Shown: positions 7,875 through 17,685, counted from the first letter of the stretch. The stretch: 64,000 nt of DNA from an uncultured Mucilaginibacter sp. (GCA_903864275.1 CAIPFE010000033.1:1-64000); one strand, 5' to 3'. The notes: generated from the letters alone by a model not told the origin. Translations and numbers: made by a program.

Positions 7875-9089
7875 TTAAGCTTTTTTAAAACTTCGTACGG
7901 CAATAAAAGTACTGATCAGCATTAAAATGGCGGCAAGCAAATACGGCGCTCCCGGGAAATATACGGACGAGGTTTTTTTGGTAAAGAAGAAAAACACATA
8001 ACTAAACAAAAGCGGCCCGACAATCAGGCTCAGGCTGTTCAAAATGGCGAATGCCCCCTGCAATTCACCCTGCTCATCCTTGCCAACTTTTTCGGTGGCC
8101 AGGCCCTGCATAGCCGGCCCCGATAAACCACCCAGGCAATAGGGGATCATACAAAAATAAAGCATCCAGCCCTGCGTGGCCACAGCAACCAGCGATAAGC
8201 CGACAGCGTAAAATATCAGGCCTGCAATAATATTCTTTTGCTGCCCGAATTTGGGCACTGTATATCGTATTAAAACACCCTGGATGGCAACCAAAACTAC
8301 TCCTAAAAAAATACCAAGCGTGCCAACGCTTGCTGGCGTCCAGTCAAATTTCTCATAAACGAAAAACGACATCAGGTATTCCACCGCTTTTTGAGCGATA
8401 TAAACTATCGCCGTGGCCCCCAACAAACTCGCTAGTGCAGGTTGTTTCTTATATATCCTTAACAGGGACAGCAGCGGGTTAGCGCGTTTCCATTCAAATT
8501 TTCTGCGGTGTTCGGGTGGTAGTGATTCAGGTAAAACAAACAAACCATAAAACCCATTGGCAAACGCAAACCCCGCCGCAGCCATAAAGGGCAGCCTTAA
8601 ATTAATGGCGGTAAGATAAGCGCCCAAAGCGATCCCAAAAATCAGCCCTACGGCCGATGCCGCGCCCACAAGACCAAAATTAGCAGCCCTTTTATCACCC
8701 GTGCTTACATCTGCGATATAGGCTGTGGCCGTTGATGTACTTGCGCCGCAAATGCCTGCTATGGTGCGGCCAACAAATAGCCAGGCAATGGTTGGTGAAA
8801 AGGCCATAACCGTATAATCAATCCCAAAACCAAATAACGAGATCAGCAAGATCGGCCGGCGACCGTAGCGATCACTGAGGTTGCCCATGATACTCGCAAA
8901 TATCAGCTGCATGGAGGCATATACAAATGTAAGCCAGCCGTTGTACCACGAGGCTTCACGCACATCAATGTGCCCCAATGTTTGCAGTAATTTTGGCAGC
9001 ACCGGGATGATGACCCCCAACCCGAGCACATCAACAAAAATGGTAATGAAAATAAAACCAAGCGCAGCAGATTGTTTGGGTTTGGCCAT
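7875..9089 (-). CDS. TetA-like MFS transporter (copy 2)
   Basis: A 404-aa, 12-helix major facilitator of the DHA1/TCR type. It has MFS motif A after helix 2 (GNLSDRYGRRPILL), the N-terminal FVDVLGLGVIIPVLPKLL helix seen in tetracycline-type exporters, and a motif C-like helix 5 region (GAASAVGLIFGIALGAYL). Family members extrude small molecules in exchange for protons; the substrate cannot be read from the sequence. It is a close paralog of the 9236-10447 gene, with parallel sequence along the full length ([22 protein letters not shown]). Confidence 0.9.
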   Translation of the reverse strand: MAKPKQSAALGFIFITIFVDVLGLGVIIPVLPKLLQTLGHIDVREASWYNGWLTFVYASMQLIFASIMGNLSDRYGRRPILLISLFGFGIDYTVMAFSPTIAWLFVGRTIAGICGASTSTATAYIADVSTGDKRAANFGLVGAASAVGLIFGIALGAYLTAINLRLPFMAAAGFAFANGFYGLFVLPESLPPEHRRKFEWKRANPLLSLLRIYKKQPALASLLGATAIVYIAQKAVEYLMSFFVYEKFDWTPASVGTLGIFLGVVLVAIQGVLIRYTVPKFGQQKNIIAGLIFYAVGLSLVAVATQGWMLYFCMIPYCLGGLSGPAMQGLATEKVGKDEQGELQGAFAILNSLSLIVGPLLFSYVFFFFTKKTSSVYFPGAPYLLAAILMLISTFIAVRSFKKA

Positions 9090-9115
9090 TTGTTAGTTGA
9101 TTGGGTTGGTTTTTT

Positions 9116-9232
9116 TGTAAATGTTGTAATGAGTTGTAAATGTTGTAATAAGTTGTAAATGTTATTAAGGTGTAAATGTTTTAACCGCTGCAATTTTTTA
9201 TAACCTTTGAAACCCTTACAACTTATTACAAC
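9116..9232. repeat. Direct and inverted TTGTAAATG repeats
   Basis: Four tandem, slightly varied copies of (T)TGTAAATGTT(GTAATGAG) lie at 9116-9180. The stretch at 9142-9158 (GTTGTAATAAGTTGTAA) recurs as a perfect 17-bp inverted copy at 9216-9232. Together they fill the 146-bp gap between the two transporter genes and may form a terminator hairpin for the upstream copy. Confidence 0.7.
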
Positions 9233-9235
9233 CTT

Positions 9236-10447
9236 TCATAACCTTTTAAAACTACGTATAGCCAATAACGCGCTCAAAAGCATTAATACGGCGCCAATAG
9301 CAAATGGCGCACCCGGAAATTGAAAAGGCGCAGCCGGTTTTGTAAAATAGTGAAATGACCATGTCATTAATAGCGGGCCAAAAATGGTGCTTAAACTCAC
9401 GAGACTGGTCAATCCGCCCTGCAATTCGCCTTGCTCATTTGCGGGGACGCTGTTGCTCATATAACCCTGCAATGCCGGGCCGGCTATCCCCCCCAGGCAG
9501 TAAGGTATTAAAATTGCGAACATCATCCAGCCTTTCGGGGCAAATGCGAACAATATTAAACCCAAACTGTAAAGCAGCAGGCCAATCCATATACTGCGCT
9601 CCTGCCCTATTTTTGGTATAATGATCCTGATAAGCCCTCCCTGTACCACGCCCACCAGTAAACCCACAAAGCCCAGCGAATAACCGACCATTGCCTTACT
9701 CCAATGAAATTTCTCGAAAGTATAAAAAGTCCACACGCTTTGTACCGACTGTACCGCAAAGTAAACAAGGAATAACGAAACAGCCAGCCCGATAACTGCT
9801 TTATATTTGCTTAGCTGTATAAGCGATCCCCAGGGGCTGCACCGCTTAAGATCAAGCGGCCGGCGATTTTCTTTACTTAATGATTCAGGTAGTATGAAAT
9901 AGCCATAAGCAGCATTCAGCAGGGCCAAAGCGGCAGCAGCTAAAAAAGGGTACCGGGTATCGTAGCTTCCCAGTATGCCGCCGATGACAGGGCCAACTAT
10001 AAAACCGATGCCAAAAGCAACGCCTACCATGCCAAAATTAGCCGCCCGTTTTTCGGGCGTGCTGATATCTGCGATATAAGCTGATGCAGTTGTAAAACTT
10101 GCACCGGTAATTCCTGCTATCAGCCGGCCGACAAATAACCAGCCTATGCTTGGGGCAAAAGCCAGGAATAAATAATCGATGCCAAAACCAAGCAATGAAC
10201 TTAATAATACCGGTCTGCGCCCATATTTGTCGCTTAAATTACCGATGATGGGAGAAAAAAAGAATTGCATCGACGCATAGGCTAACGCTAACCATCCCGC
10301 ATAAGGCGCCGCATCACTTAAGCTTCCGTGAATTAAATGCTGTATCAGTTGGGGCAATACAGGTATGATAATACCAAAGCCCATAACATCTATCAGCAAA
10401 GTGACAAAAATAAAGCCTAATGCTGCCTGGCCTCTTGGTTTAATCAT
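9236..10447 (-). CDS. TetA-like MFS transporter (copy 1)
   Basis: A 403-aa, 12-helix MFS exporter of the TetA/TCR type. It begins [18 protein letters not shown], carries motif A ([14 protein letters not shown]) after helix 2, a motif C-like helix 5 ([15 protein letters not shown]) and a positively charged central loop. The substrate is unknown. It lies just upstream of its paralog on the same strand, so the pair looks like a tandem duplication. The repeat-rich gap between them may separate their transcripts. Confidence 0.9.
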   Translation of the reverse strand: MIKPRGQAALGFIFVTLLIDVMGFGIIIPVLPQLIQHLIHGSLSDAAPYAGWLALAYASMQFFFSPIIGNLSDKYGRRPVLLSSLLGFGIDYLFLAFAPSIGWLFVGRLIAGITGASFTTASAYIADISTPEKRAANFGMVGVAFGIGFIVGPVIGGILGSYDTRYPFLAAAALALLNAAYGYFILPESLSKENRRPLDLKRCSPWGSLIQLSKYKAVIGLAVSLFLVYFAVQSVQSVWTFYTFEKFHWSKAMVGYSLGFVGLLVGVVQGGLIRIIIPKIGQERSIWIGLLLYSLGLILFAFAPKGWMMFAILIPYCLGGIAGPALQGYMSNSVPANEQGELQGGLTSLVSLSTIFGPLLMTWSFHYFTKPAAPFQFPGAPFAIGAVLMLLSALLAIRSFKRL

Positions 10448-10510
10448 GCCGCAAAATAAAAATATTTTATATGGAGATATTCACTTGGTTATAAAATTTG
10501 AATATAAACA

Positions 10511-11218
10511 TCAGAAATTCGGTTTTAGCACATATTTTTCATAGAATTTGAAAATATGCCCGGTGGCCTCTTCGGCGGTATCAACCAGGCGGTAAAGGTT
10601 AAGGTCATCTTTATTTATGGCATGTTCCTGCCTGAGCATCTTTTTCTCCACCCAGCTAAAAAGTCCCTTCCAGTAATCAACTCCCACAAAAACAATAGGG
10701 AACCTGGCCACTTTACCCGTTTGGATCAGCGTCATGGCTTCAAATGATTCATCCATCGTACCAAAACCGCCGGGAAGGATAATAAAGCCCTGTGAATATT
10801 TCATAAACATTACCTTGCGCACAAAAAAATAATCAAACTCCAGTATTTTATCCCTGTCGATGTATTTGTTATGAAATTGTTCAAAAGGGAGCTCAATGTT
10901 CAACCCAACCGATTTGCCGCCGGCCTCGTAAGCTCCTTTGTTGGCGGCTTCCATAATACCGGGCCCACCGCCCGAAATTACGCCATAGCCCCTTTCTGTT
11001 AGCAAACGCGCAATGTCTTCGGCCATTTTGTAATAGTCACTATCGTTATGGGTACGCGCTGAACCGAAAATAGATACGCAAGGGCCAATCTTTGCCAGTT
11101 TTTCAAAGCCTTCGACAAATTCGGCCATGATCTTAAATATCTGCCATGAATCAGTTACCTTAATTTCCTGCCAGTTCTTATTTTCAAAAGCCTGTCTTAT
11201 TTTCTCTTCGCCCGTCAT
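10511..11218 (-). CDS. TIGR00730 / LOG-like Rossmann-fold protein
   Basis: The 235-aa protein carries both hallmark motifs of the LOG (cytokinin riboside 5'-monophosphate phosphoribohydrolase, formerly 'lysine decarboxylase-like') family: SGGGPGIMEAANKGA at about 80-95 and PGGFGTMDE at about 148-156. The latter holds the residues that bind the ribose-phosphate and hydrolyse the N-glycosidic bond in characterised members. An N-terminal extension of ~45 residues precedes the fold. The true substrate in this organism is unknown. The gene stands alone between the transporter pair and the symporter gene. Confidence 0.87.
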   Translation of the reverse strand: MTGEEKIRQAFENKNWQEIKVTDSWQIFKIMAEFVEGFEKLAKIGPCVSIFGSARTHNDSDYYKMAEDIARLLTERGYGVISGGGPGIMEAANKGAYEAGGKSVGLNIELPFEQFHNKYIDRDKILEFDYFFVRKVMFMKYSQGFIILPGGFGTMDESFEAMTLIQTGKVARFPIVFVGVDYWKGLFSWVEKKMLRQEHAINKDDLNLYRLVDTAEEATGHIFKFYEKYVLKPNF

Positions 11219-11240
11219 GTCTAGTTGGTGAATTAATGAA

Positions 11241-12725
11241 TTAGTTTTTTTTTTGCGTGGTCTTCATGGAAGAAGTAAGCAGTAGACCCACAAATGTAAT
11301 TAATCCGTTAACCAATATCAGTTCGTTATCAAAAACGTAGCCACCCATTAATTCGGCCGAATGTGTGCTCAGGTAATAACAAATGGCCGGCGATATTAAA
11401 CAAATAAACGGCACCAGCTTATCATTTACCTGCCTTTTGCCTGCAAATATGCCAAAGGCATAAAGGCCGAGCAACGGTCCGTAAGTATATGATGCTACCT
11501 TAAAAATTGCAGTAACAACAGCGGTATTTGTTATTGCGTTAAAAATAATAATGGTTAAAAACATGGCCCCTGAAAACGCGATATGCACATAGTGCCGGGT
11601 GCTCACCATTTTTTTGCTATTAGTAACCACCTGCTTATTGAATCCTAAAAAGTCCACGCAAAATGAGGTGGTAAGTGCCGTTAAGGCCGAATCGGTGGTG
11701 GCGAAAGTGGCAGCTGTTAAACCCAGCATAAATACCATGGCGGGGACAAGCCCCAGGTATTTTAAGGCGATGGTTGGGTAAAGGTAGTCCGTTTTTTCTA
11801 CACTGATGCCGTAGCGATTCGCGTAGATCCATAGCAATGCCCCTACACTCAAGAAGAAAATATTTATAACCACAAAAACGACAGTAAAGCTGAACATATT
11901 CTTTTTTGCTTCGCGGATATTTTTAAGGCTCAGGTTTTTTTGCATCAGGTCCTGGTCGAGGCCGGTCATCGCTACGGTGATGAACAGTCCGCCCAAAAAG
12001 GCTTTTACAAAATGGAATTTGCTGCCGAGGAAGTTACTGAAAAAGAAAATTTTGGAGTAGCTGCTATTTTTAATGGCTTCGGCAGCTTCAAAAACATTGT
12101 AGTTAAGACTTCGACAAATAAAGTATATCGATAAAAACACCGACGATACTAAAAACAATGTTTGCAAACTATCGGTAATAATAATCGTTTTCAAGCCTCC
12201 CTTGAAAGTGTACGACCAAATCAGCACTAAACATATCAAACCCGTTATGGCAAAAGGCACATGATAACTATCGAAAATAAACCGCTGTAATACGATCACT
12301 ACCAAATAAAGCCTGAACGCCGAACCAATGATGCGGCTGATCAAAAATATCCCAGCCGCCGTTTTATAGCTCCAAACCCCTAACGCCCCCTCAATGTAGC
12401 TGTAGATAGATGTCAACTTCAATCTGTAATAAAGCGGCAGCAAAACGGTGGCTATAATGATGAAACCGGCTGCATTACCCAAAACAAACTGGAAATACTC
12501 AAACTGGTCGCCGGTCGGTGCGCCAACCTTACCGGGAACGGAAATAAAAGTTACCCCGCTTAACGCGGTCCCTATCATCCCAAACGCCACCAAATACCAT
12601 TTGGAGTTACGGTTAGCCACAAAAAAAGTATCGTTATCCGATGATTTACGCGAGGTTAACCACGATATGATAAGCAATACTAAAAAGTAGCCTATGATGA
12701 ATGAAAGTAGTACCGCCGGGGACAT
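11241..12725 (-). CDS. Sodium:solute symporter (SSS family)
   Basis: A 494-aa inner-membrane symporter. I chose the ATG at 12725 (MSPAVLLSFIIGYFLVLLII), because the 35 residues before it are not hydrophobic and derive from intergenic repeat-containing DNA. About 13 membrane helices are visible. SSS features include the first-helix region followed by YFVANR-like DTFFVANRNSKWYLVAFG, the SGVTFISVPGKVG segment and GLTAATFATTDSALTALTTS, which holds the Ser/Thr residues that usually coordinate sodium. The substrate is not identifiable. It diverges from recR. Confidence 0.88.
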   Translation of the reverse strand: MSPAVLLSFIIGYFLVLLIISWLTSRKSSDNDTFFVANRNSKWYLVAFGMIGTALSGVTFISVPGKVGAPTGDQFEYFQFVLGNAAGFIIIATVLLPLYYRLKLTSIYSYIEGALGVWSYKTAAGIFLISRIIGSAFRLYLVVIVLQRFIFDSYHVPFAITGLICLVLIWSYTFKGGLKTIIITDSLQTLFLVSSVFLSIYFICRSLNYNVFEAAEAIKNSSYSKIFFFSNFLGSKFHFVKAFLGGLFITVAMTGLDQDLMQKNLSLKNIREAKKNMFSFTVVFVVINIFFLSVGALLWIYANRYGISVEKTDYLYPTIALKYLGLVPAMVFMLGLTAATFATTDSALTALTTSFCVDFLGFNKQVVTNSKKMVSTRHYVHIAFSGAMFLTIIIFNAITNTAVVTAIFKVASYTYGPLLGLYAFGIFAGKRQVNDKLVPFICLISPAICYYLSTHSAELMGGYVFDNELILVNGLITFVGLLLTSSMKTTQKKN

Positions 12726-12887
12726 GTTTGTTTTTTTAGTCCGGAAGTCCTCCCGATAATTATCGGGCCGGAAGTCCGAAAGATGATGTTTTTCTTGCTC
12801 ACAAGTTATGTATAGTACTTTATTAAACAAAATAAATTCATTTTCCTTGCAAAGACAGACATCTAAAATTAGTTTAATGTTTTTTCC

Positions 12888-12916
12888 ATAGCGATGGGTT
12901 TCAAACCCATCGCTAT
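12888..12916. repeat. Perfect palindrome between symporter and recR
   Basis: ATAGCGATGGGTTT and AAACCCATCGCTAT form 14-bp arms around a single base. The element sits in the 248-bp divergent interval between the symporter start and recR, with CCGGAAGTCC and TTTCGGACTTTCGGACT repeats on either side and a CCCGATAATTATCGGG palindrome at about 12753-12768. As it lies between divergent starts, it is more likely a dispersed repeat than a terminator. Confidence 0.7.
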
Positions 12917-12973
12917 ACGTTTAATTGAACTTCGGGACTTTCGGACTTTCGGACTAATCCTTATCTTTGAACA

Positions 12974-13591
12974 ATGAACTTTTCGTCAAAGTTATTAGAA
13001 GATGCGGTTGCCGAGTTTGCAAAACTGCCGGGCGTTGGCCAGAAAACCGCTTTACGCCTGGTACTGCACCTGCTTAACCAGGACAAAGGTGACGTGGAAA
13101 AGTTTAGCGCCACCATCAGCAAGTTGCGTAACGAAATACAGTTTTGCCAGGTTTGCCTTAATATTTCCGACCATACGGTGTGCGAGATCTGCGCATCCCC
13201 AAAACGCGATCATAGTATGATATGCGTGGTTGAAGATACCCGCGATGTGATGGCCATTGAAAATACCAGCCAGTATAATGGGATATATCACGTTTTAGGG
13301 GGATTAATTTCCCCTATGGATGGCATTGGGCCAACCGACCTCGAAGTGGATTCGTTAGTAGAACGTGTAAAATCAACTGAGATCAAAGAAGTCATTTTCG
13401 CGCTAAGCGCAACCATGGAGGGCGATACCACCCTGTTCTATTTAGATAAACGACTAAAAAATTTCGACATCATTATCTCCACAATAGCCCGTGGCATAGC
13501 TTTCGGCGGCGAACTGGAATATGTGGATGAGATCACCTTAGGAAGGTCAATCGCCACACGTGTCCCGTACAGTAATTCACTGTCGAAATAA
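12974..13591 (+). CDS. recR: Recombination mediator protein RecR
   Basis: The 205-aa protein has the full RecR architecture: an N-terminal helix-hairpin-helix (LPGVGQKTALRLVLHLL), a four-cysteine zinc finger (CQVC and CEIC, about 57-74), a Toprim domain starting ICVVEDTRDVMAIE and including LSATMEGDTT, and a C-terminal segment with ARGIAFGGELEYVDEITLGRS. RecR works with RecF/RecO to load RecA at gaps. Length is normal for the family. It stands alone on the plus strand. Confidence 0.95.
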   Translation: MNFSSKLLEDAVAEFAKLPGVGQKTALRLVLHLLNQDKGDVEKFSATISKLRNEIQFCQVCLNISDHTVCEICASPKRDHSMICVVEDTRDVMAIENTSQYNGIYHVLGGLISPMDGIGPTDLEVDSLVERVKSTEIKEVIFALSATMEGDTTLFYLDKRLKNFDIIISTIARGIAFGGELEYVDEITLGRSIATRVPYSNSLSK

Positions 13592-13766
13592 ATATCGGGC
13601 TGCATTAATCCTTTTTTCCATAAACAAGTCATAATTCCGGCGAAACTGCCCCGGCAATAACCCGTGGCACAGCTTTTGGTTGAGAAATAATGTATACAGA
13701 TGGGATAAACCAATAATAATCCATCCTTGTGCGCTTACCGTATATCAATTAAATGCCGGGGTAAAT

Positions 13767-14600
13767 ATGAAGCTATCTATAATAGTTGTCAATAAAAATG
13801 CTTGTAAATTGCTAAAGCAGGCATTAAACTCACTGATCGATGCTTGTAAAAACATTGATTTTGAGTTATTTATTGTTGACAACGCTTCGACTGACGGCTC
13901 GCCTGAAATGATAAAAAATGATTTTCCCGAGGCGCATTTAATTTCAAACACAACAGATCAGGGCATTGCAAAAGCAAATAACCAGGCGTTAAGACTTACT
14001 GCAGGGGAGTATGTTTTTTTGGTCAGTGCGGATACAATTTGCGGCAAGGATTCTTTAGAAAAGATGACTGCCTTTATGGACGAGCACACTGATACCGGGG
14101 GCCTTAGTGTGCGCATGATTAGTCCGGCCGGGCATTTTTTGCCTGAATCAATACATGGCTTAACCAAACCCTGGGCAGCATTTCTGAAATTGTTTAGTTT
14201 TGCAAAACATTTATCAAAAACGCGATTATATGACCGCAATCGTAAAGATTGGGTCGAGGAGTTTCAAATTGCCGAAATTGATATCATAAACGGCGGCTGT
14301 ATGTTTTTGCGCCGTTCCGCTTTAAATGAAACCGGCTTATTTGATGAACGCTTTTTTATGTTCGGGCAGGATGTTGACCTTTCGTATCGCCTCAGGCTTG
14401 CCGGTTTTAAAAATTATTATTTCCCAAAAACATATATCATTAACTACGAAAGCCAGCCATTGGCCAAATTTAGCTGGGATTATATTAAATATTTTTATGG
14501 GGCGATGCTGATATTCGCCTTCAAATATTTATTGAGGGTACCTGAAATTAAAGTACAGGGTATACCGCAGTTGTTCCCTTCTACGTATGAGGTTAAGTGA
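13767..14600 (+). CDS. Family 2 glycosyltransferase
   Basis: A 277-aa GT-A fold glycosyltransferase. I start at the ATG at 13767 (MKLSIIVVNKNACKLL), preceded by GGGG about 6 bp upstream; a longer frame would add 29 unlikely residues. Features are the N-terminal LSIIVVNKN strand, FIVDNASTDGSPEM, SADTICGKDSL in place of the usual DDD-type metal motif, and INGGCMFLRRSALNETGLFDERFFMFGQDVDLSYRL, typical of rhamnosyl/wbbL-like transferases. No biosynthetic cluster surrounds it, so the acceptor is unknown. Confidence 0.88.
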   Translation: MKLSIIVVNKNACKLLKQALNSLIDACKNIDFELFIVDNASTDGSPEMIKNDFPEAHLISNTTDQGIAKANNQALRLTAGEYVFLVSADTICGKDSLEKMTAFMDEHTDTGGLSVRMISPAGHFLPESIHGLTKPWAAFLKLFSFAKHLSKTRLYDRNRKDWVEEFQIAEIDIINGGCMFLRRSALNETGLFDERFFMFGQDVDLSYRLRLAGFKNYYFPKTYIINYESQPLAKFSWDYIKYFYGAMLIFAFKYLLRVPEIKVQGIPQLFPSTYEVK

Positions 14601-14697
14601 TCGCGTCCAAAACACAAAATACCTTTTGAATTTCTAATTTACCTCAAATTATTTGTTGTGTAATGGAAGCAGTAGAAAAATTTCCTAAATTTGATTT

Positions 14698-14913
14698 ATG
14701 AAATTAGCCCTTCAATATTTAAATGACATTAATGGTAAACCTAAAGCCGTTCAGTTATCATTAACTGATTGGGAAAAGGTTTTGGCCAAACTTAAAAAGT
14801 ATGAGCAAACTTTGAGAATAAAGTCCGACTTAACTGAGGCTTTTGCAGAAGTTGCTTTACTGAGAAAATCAAAAGAAAAAAAACAGAGCTTAACTGATTT
14901 TCTGAATCTGTAA
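14698..14913 (+). CDS. Small antitoxin-like protein without a toxin partner
   Basis: A 71-aa protein beginning MKLALQYLNDINGKPKAVQL, with LSLTDWEKVLAKLKKYEQTL in the middle and a basic, Lys-rich tail (RKSKEKKQSLTDFLNL). The PKAVQLSLTDWEKVL segment resembles the N-terminus of antitoxins that pair with RelE/ParE toxins in Bacteroidota. No toxin-sized ORF follows: the next gene is a longer immunity-type protein 46 bp on. It may be an orphan antitoxin; this rests on resemblance only. Confidence 0.6.
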   Translation: MKLALQYLNDINGKPKAVQLSLTDWEKVLAKLKKYEQTLRIKSDLTEAFAEVALLRKSKEKKQSLTDFLNL

Positions 14914-14959
14914 AATAAATAAATCCTTAACACCACTTCCGCTTAGCGGGAATTTTAAA

Positions 14960-15787
14960 ATGACACGAAACAAAATTCTGGTTGGGAAAATTGGTGTAAA
15001 TCTGCCTGATGAAAATCAAAGTTATTTTTCAATTTTCGAGGATTTAGTCGAATTATTCGGAAAGGAATATCAAAATGAGGCGGCCAAAGTTTTAAGATTA
15101 AAACTAAAAGATGTAAGGCCCAAGCCTTCAATTGATTGCGAAAGCGATTTCACCCATATAACTACTTCAAATGTTGACACTTTAATTGCTGTAATGGATT
15201 CAATAATTGAACTTACAATCGACGATTATAAAACCGCATTCCAGGAAGTTAACAAAGCCGAATTAATTAAAATATTTACAGATGCAAAAAAGAACAGACC
15301 CAAGCCGAAACAATGGGACACGGGCGATGTTTTTGCAATTCCTCTTACCGAAAAAACATTTACATTCGGTCAAGTTTTAAACAAAAAATATTGTACCTGC
15401 GCCTTATTCGACATCCGTTCTACAAGTGCGATTTTACCTATGTGGGAGTTTAAAAAATTGACCCCGATTTCAATTTTACACTTGTCGAATGGCGATCTTT
15501 TAAATAATGGCCAATGGCAAATTATTTTCAACAACGAAGTTACATTAAATCCAAATGACGGCAGTGGTGGGAAATTTGGTACAATTGGGTGCGTGTCTTA
15601 CGGTCGATGCGGTATTATGGCCGACCTTGCTAAAGGATATTGGGGCTTAATCCCCTGGAATGTTATGTATGACGAATGCTACTATGACAAGATATTACTA
15701 AAAGGCATAAAAAGACCGGATTCCGCAGTAGTTTTAAGTCATGAAGATAGATTAAAATACAGAAAAGAAAAATTTGGAATCAGTTAG
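14960..15787 (+). CDS. Imm26-like immunity protein
   Basis: A 275-aa protein. The C-terminal half (about 115-270) matches the Imm26 pattern: WDTGDVFAIPLTEKTFTFGQ, then CALFDIR, and near the end GYWGLIPWNVMYDECYYDKI followed by LLKGIKRPDSAVVLS. Imm26 proteins are predicted to neutralise polymorphic toxins in the producing cell. The N-terminal ~110 residues (VGKIGVNLPDENQSYFSIFEDL) are a separate domain I cannot name. No toxin gene is nearby, so it may be an orphan protecting against neighbours' toxins. Confidence 0.72.
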   Translation: MTRNKILVGKIGVNLPDENQSYFSIFEDLVELFGKEYQNEAAKVLRLKLKDVRPKPSIDCESDFTHITTSNVDTLIAVMDSIIELTIDDYKTAFQEVNKAELIKIFTDAKKNRPKPKQWDTGDVFAIPLTEKTFTFGQVLNKKYCTCALFDIRSTSAILPMWEFKKLTPISILHLSNGDLLNNGQWQIIFNNEVTLNPNDGSGGKFGTIGCVSYGRCGIMADLAKGYWGLIPWNVMYDECYYDKILLKGIKRPDSAVVLSHEDRLKYRKEKFGIS

Positions 15788-15824
15788 TAATGATTAATTT
15801 ATTTCCCTTCACTTAGGCCTTTTT

Positions 15825-16640
15825 ATGAACTTAACCAACAAAATCATCATCATCACCGGCGCCTCATCGGGCATCGGCAAATCTCTGGCTACGGAATTTG
15901 CCAGGCGCGGCGCTAATCTTGTTTTAGGTGCAAGGCAATATGTTACTTTATGTGAGATAGCACAAGGACTTGAGCAGCAATACAATATAAAATCCGTTGC
16001 GGTGCAGTGCGATGTAACTATTGAAGACGATTGCAAACATTTAATTCAGCAATCCATTTTAACTTTTGGCAAAATTGACGTACTGGTAAATAATGCCGGC
16101 ATATCCATGCGTGCCTTGTTTAAGGATGCTGATTTAGACGTCATAAAAAAAGTAATGGATGTAAACTTTTGGGGGACGGTATATTGTACTAAATATGCAC
16201 TGCCCGAAATTTTAAAAAGCCAGGGAAGCGTTGTTGGCGTGTCCTCCATAGCTGGCTATAAAGGCTTACCCGGCCGTACCGGCTATTCGGCTTCAAAATT
16301 TGCGATGAATGGTTTCCTGGATGTATTAAGGATGGAAAATTTAAAAACCGGTGTTCACGTTTTAACGGCTTGCCCCGGCTTTACCACATCGAATATACGC
16401 AACGCCTCTCTGGACAAAAACGGTGTACAACAGGGCGAAAGCTCCCTCGATGAAGATAAAATGATGTCTTCGGATGAAGTGGCCGTAATCATAGCCAATG
16501 GCATTGAAAACAGGTCGCGTACCTTAATTATGACAGGGCAGGGAAAGTTTTTGGTCTTTTTAAATAAATTTTTTCCAAGCCTGGTTGATAAGTTGGTTTA
16601 TAATACAATTGCTAAGGAGAAAAATGCCTTGGTGAGGTAG
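15825..16640 (+). CDS. Short-chain dehydrogenase/reductase
   Basis: A 271-aa classical SDR with all the expected signatures: the nucleotide-binding TGASSGIG at 11-18, NNAG at 89-92, a catalytic Ser near 140-141, and Tyr154/Lys158 in GYSASKFA. The CPGFTTSNIRN segment after strand 6 is typical of DHRS7B/YqjQ-like members. It oxidises or reduces an unknown alcohol/ketone with NAD(P). It converges on the potassium-channel gene. Confidence 0.92.
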   Translation: MNLTNKIIIITGASSGIGKSLATEFARRGANLVLGARQYVTLCEIAQGLEQQYNIKSVAVQCDVTIEDDCKHLIQQSILTFGKIDVLVNNAGISMRALFKDADLDVIKKVMDVNFWGTVYCTKYALPEILKSQGSVVGVSSIAGYKGLPGRTGYSASKFAMNGFLDVLRMENLKTGVHVLTACPGFTTSNIRNASLDKNGVQQGESSLDEDKMMSSDEVAVIIANGIENRSRTLIMTGQGKFLVFLNKFFPSLVDKLVYNTIAKEKNALVR

Positions 16641-16641
16641 G

Positions 16642-16735
16642 GTATAGTTCATAGTTTTTTGCGTCTGCAACAGTTATAATCTAAGAAAAGAAAATCTTAG
16701 TCCGGCTATGAACTATGATACATGAACTAAATACT
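16642..16735. terminator. Inverted repeat between convergent SDR and channel genes
   Basis: TATAGTTCATAG at about 16643-16655 is mirrored by CTATGAACTAT at about 16704-16714, with the smaller stem CTAAGAAAAGAAAATCTTAG inside. The structure fits a bidirectional terminator. A similar ATAGTTCATAG motif recurs between trpB and trpA (about 20921-20931). Confidence 0.5.
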
Positions 16736-17680
16736 CGCAACCAACTCATGGTCACTGATCTTGCTCAAATCCAAAACAATTCTTCCGTCATCATCTCGCG
16801 CAAAAACAGGTTTAAACTTAGCCCCCCACACAATTTCGTTATACTGGTATGCGGTGCGCGAGTGTACTGTTTGTGAAAAAGTATCGTCAAATGCCCTTAG
16901 CAATATTGCAAAACCGGCTTCGCTTGTTTCAAGGTCCTCTTTGGTCATATCCCTTAGCGGGCTGTTTTCATCAAGCGGGTGCACTATGGTCCAGTTCATC
17001 GTCAGGATGCTCACCTTTCTCCGCCCTACATCCAGCGGGTAAAACCTTCGCATTGTTTTGCCATCGACGGTCTCATTAAACGAAAAAATGATCTCTATCT
17101 CCAGGTCTATCAGCATATTCCTGCGCAAATTTGCCAGCCTGAACATGATTCCCTTACTGTTTTCAAGATAAGGCGCCACCAGCATGTGCTTGCTGTACAC
17201 AATTTGCGCCGATGGCCTGGAAAAGCGCCCGTATAATAAACCCGTTGCCAATGCGAATGACAGCAAACCCATCATTGATTCCAAAGCCGCTACGCTATTC
17301 GACATCATTCCCTTCGGATAAATGTGCCCGTACCCAACCGTTGAAATAGTTTGCGCCGAAAAAAAGAAGGCGTCCATAAAATGATGAAAGGGTGTACTTC
17401 CGACAGTTCCGCCATCCAAACTACCTGTCCCAAATGAAGTATAAATCAAGGCAAAAATGATGTTGATCGCCAAATAAGCGCTTATTACCATAAGCCAGAA
17501 TTTTGCCCAGCTCATGGTTATCAGGGTGTGATAATTATTGGCGGTATTAAAAAACGGGAGGCCGATTCGCCTCACATTTGGCGTACCGTCCTTATTGATC
17601 AGCGGCTGGTTTTTTATTACCGGCTGCGGGCCAAAACCGAGGTCATCTTCCGGGTTTATTTTATGTTTGTGGATAGCCAT
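16727..17680 (-). CDS. Inward-rectifier (KirBac-type) potassium channel
   Basis: The 317-aa protein has a two-helix pore with the potassium filter TVGYG at 114-118, preceded by pore helix FMDAFFFSAQTIS. Helix 1 (about 61-83) and helix 2 (about 125-152) flank it. The C-terminal ~165 residues are the cytoplasmic immunoglobulin-like Kir domain, with LMFRLANLR-like GIMFRLANLRRNMLIDLEIE and WTIVHPLDENSPL. It should conduct potassium as a tetramer in the inner membrane. It is a lone gene. Confidence 0.92.
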   Translation of the reverse strand: MAIHKHKINPEDDLGFGPQPVIKNQPLINKDGTPNVRRIGLPFFNTANNYHTLITMSWAKFWLMVISAYLAINIIFALIYTSFGTGSLDGGTVGSTPFHHFMDAFFFSAQTISTVGYGHIYPKGMMSNSVAALESMMGLLSFALATGLLYGRFSRPSAQIVYSKHMLVAPYLENSKGIMFRLANLRRNMLIDLEIEIIFSFNETVDGKTMRRFYPLDVGRRKVSILTMNWTIVHPLDENSPLRDMTKEDLETSEAGFAILLRAFDDTFSQTVHSRTAYQYNEIVWGAKFKPVFARDDDGRIVLDLSKISDHELVASI

Positions 17681-17685
17681 AGTTA

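Noticed and set aside
12726..12830. N-terminal extension of the symporter
   Set aside because: The added 35 residues are non-hydrophobic and encoded by repeat-containing intergenic DNA; the downstream ATG starts the first membrane helix.
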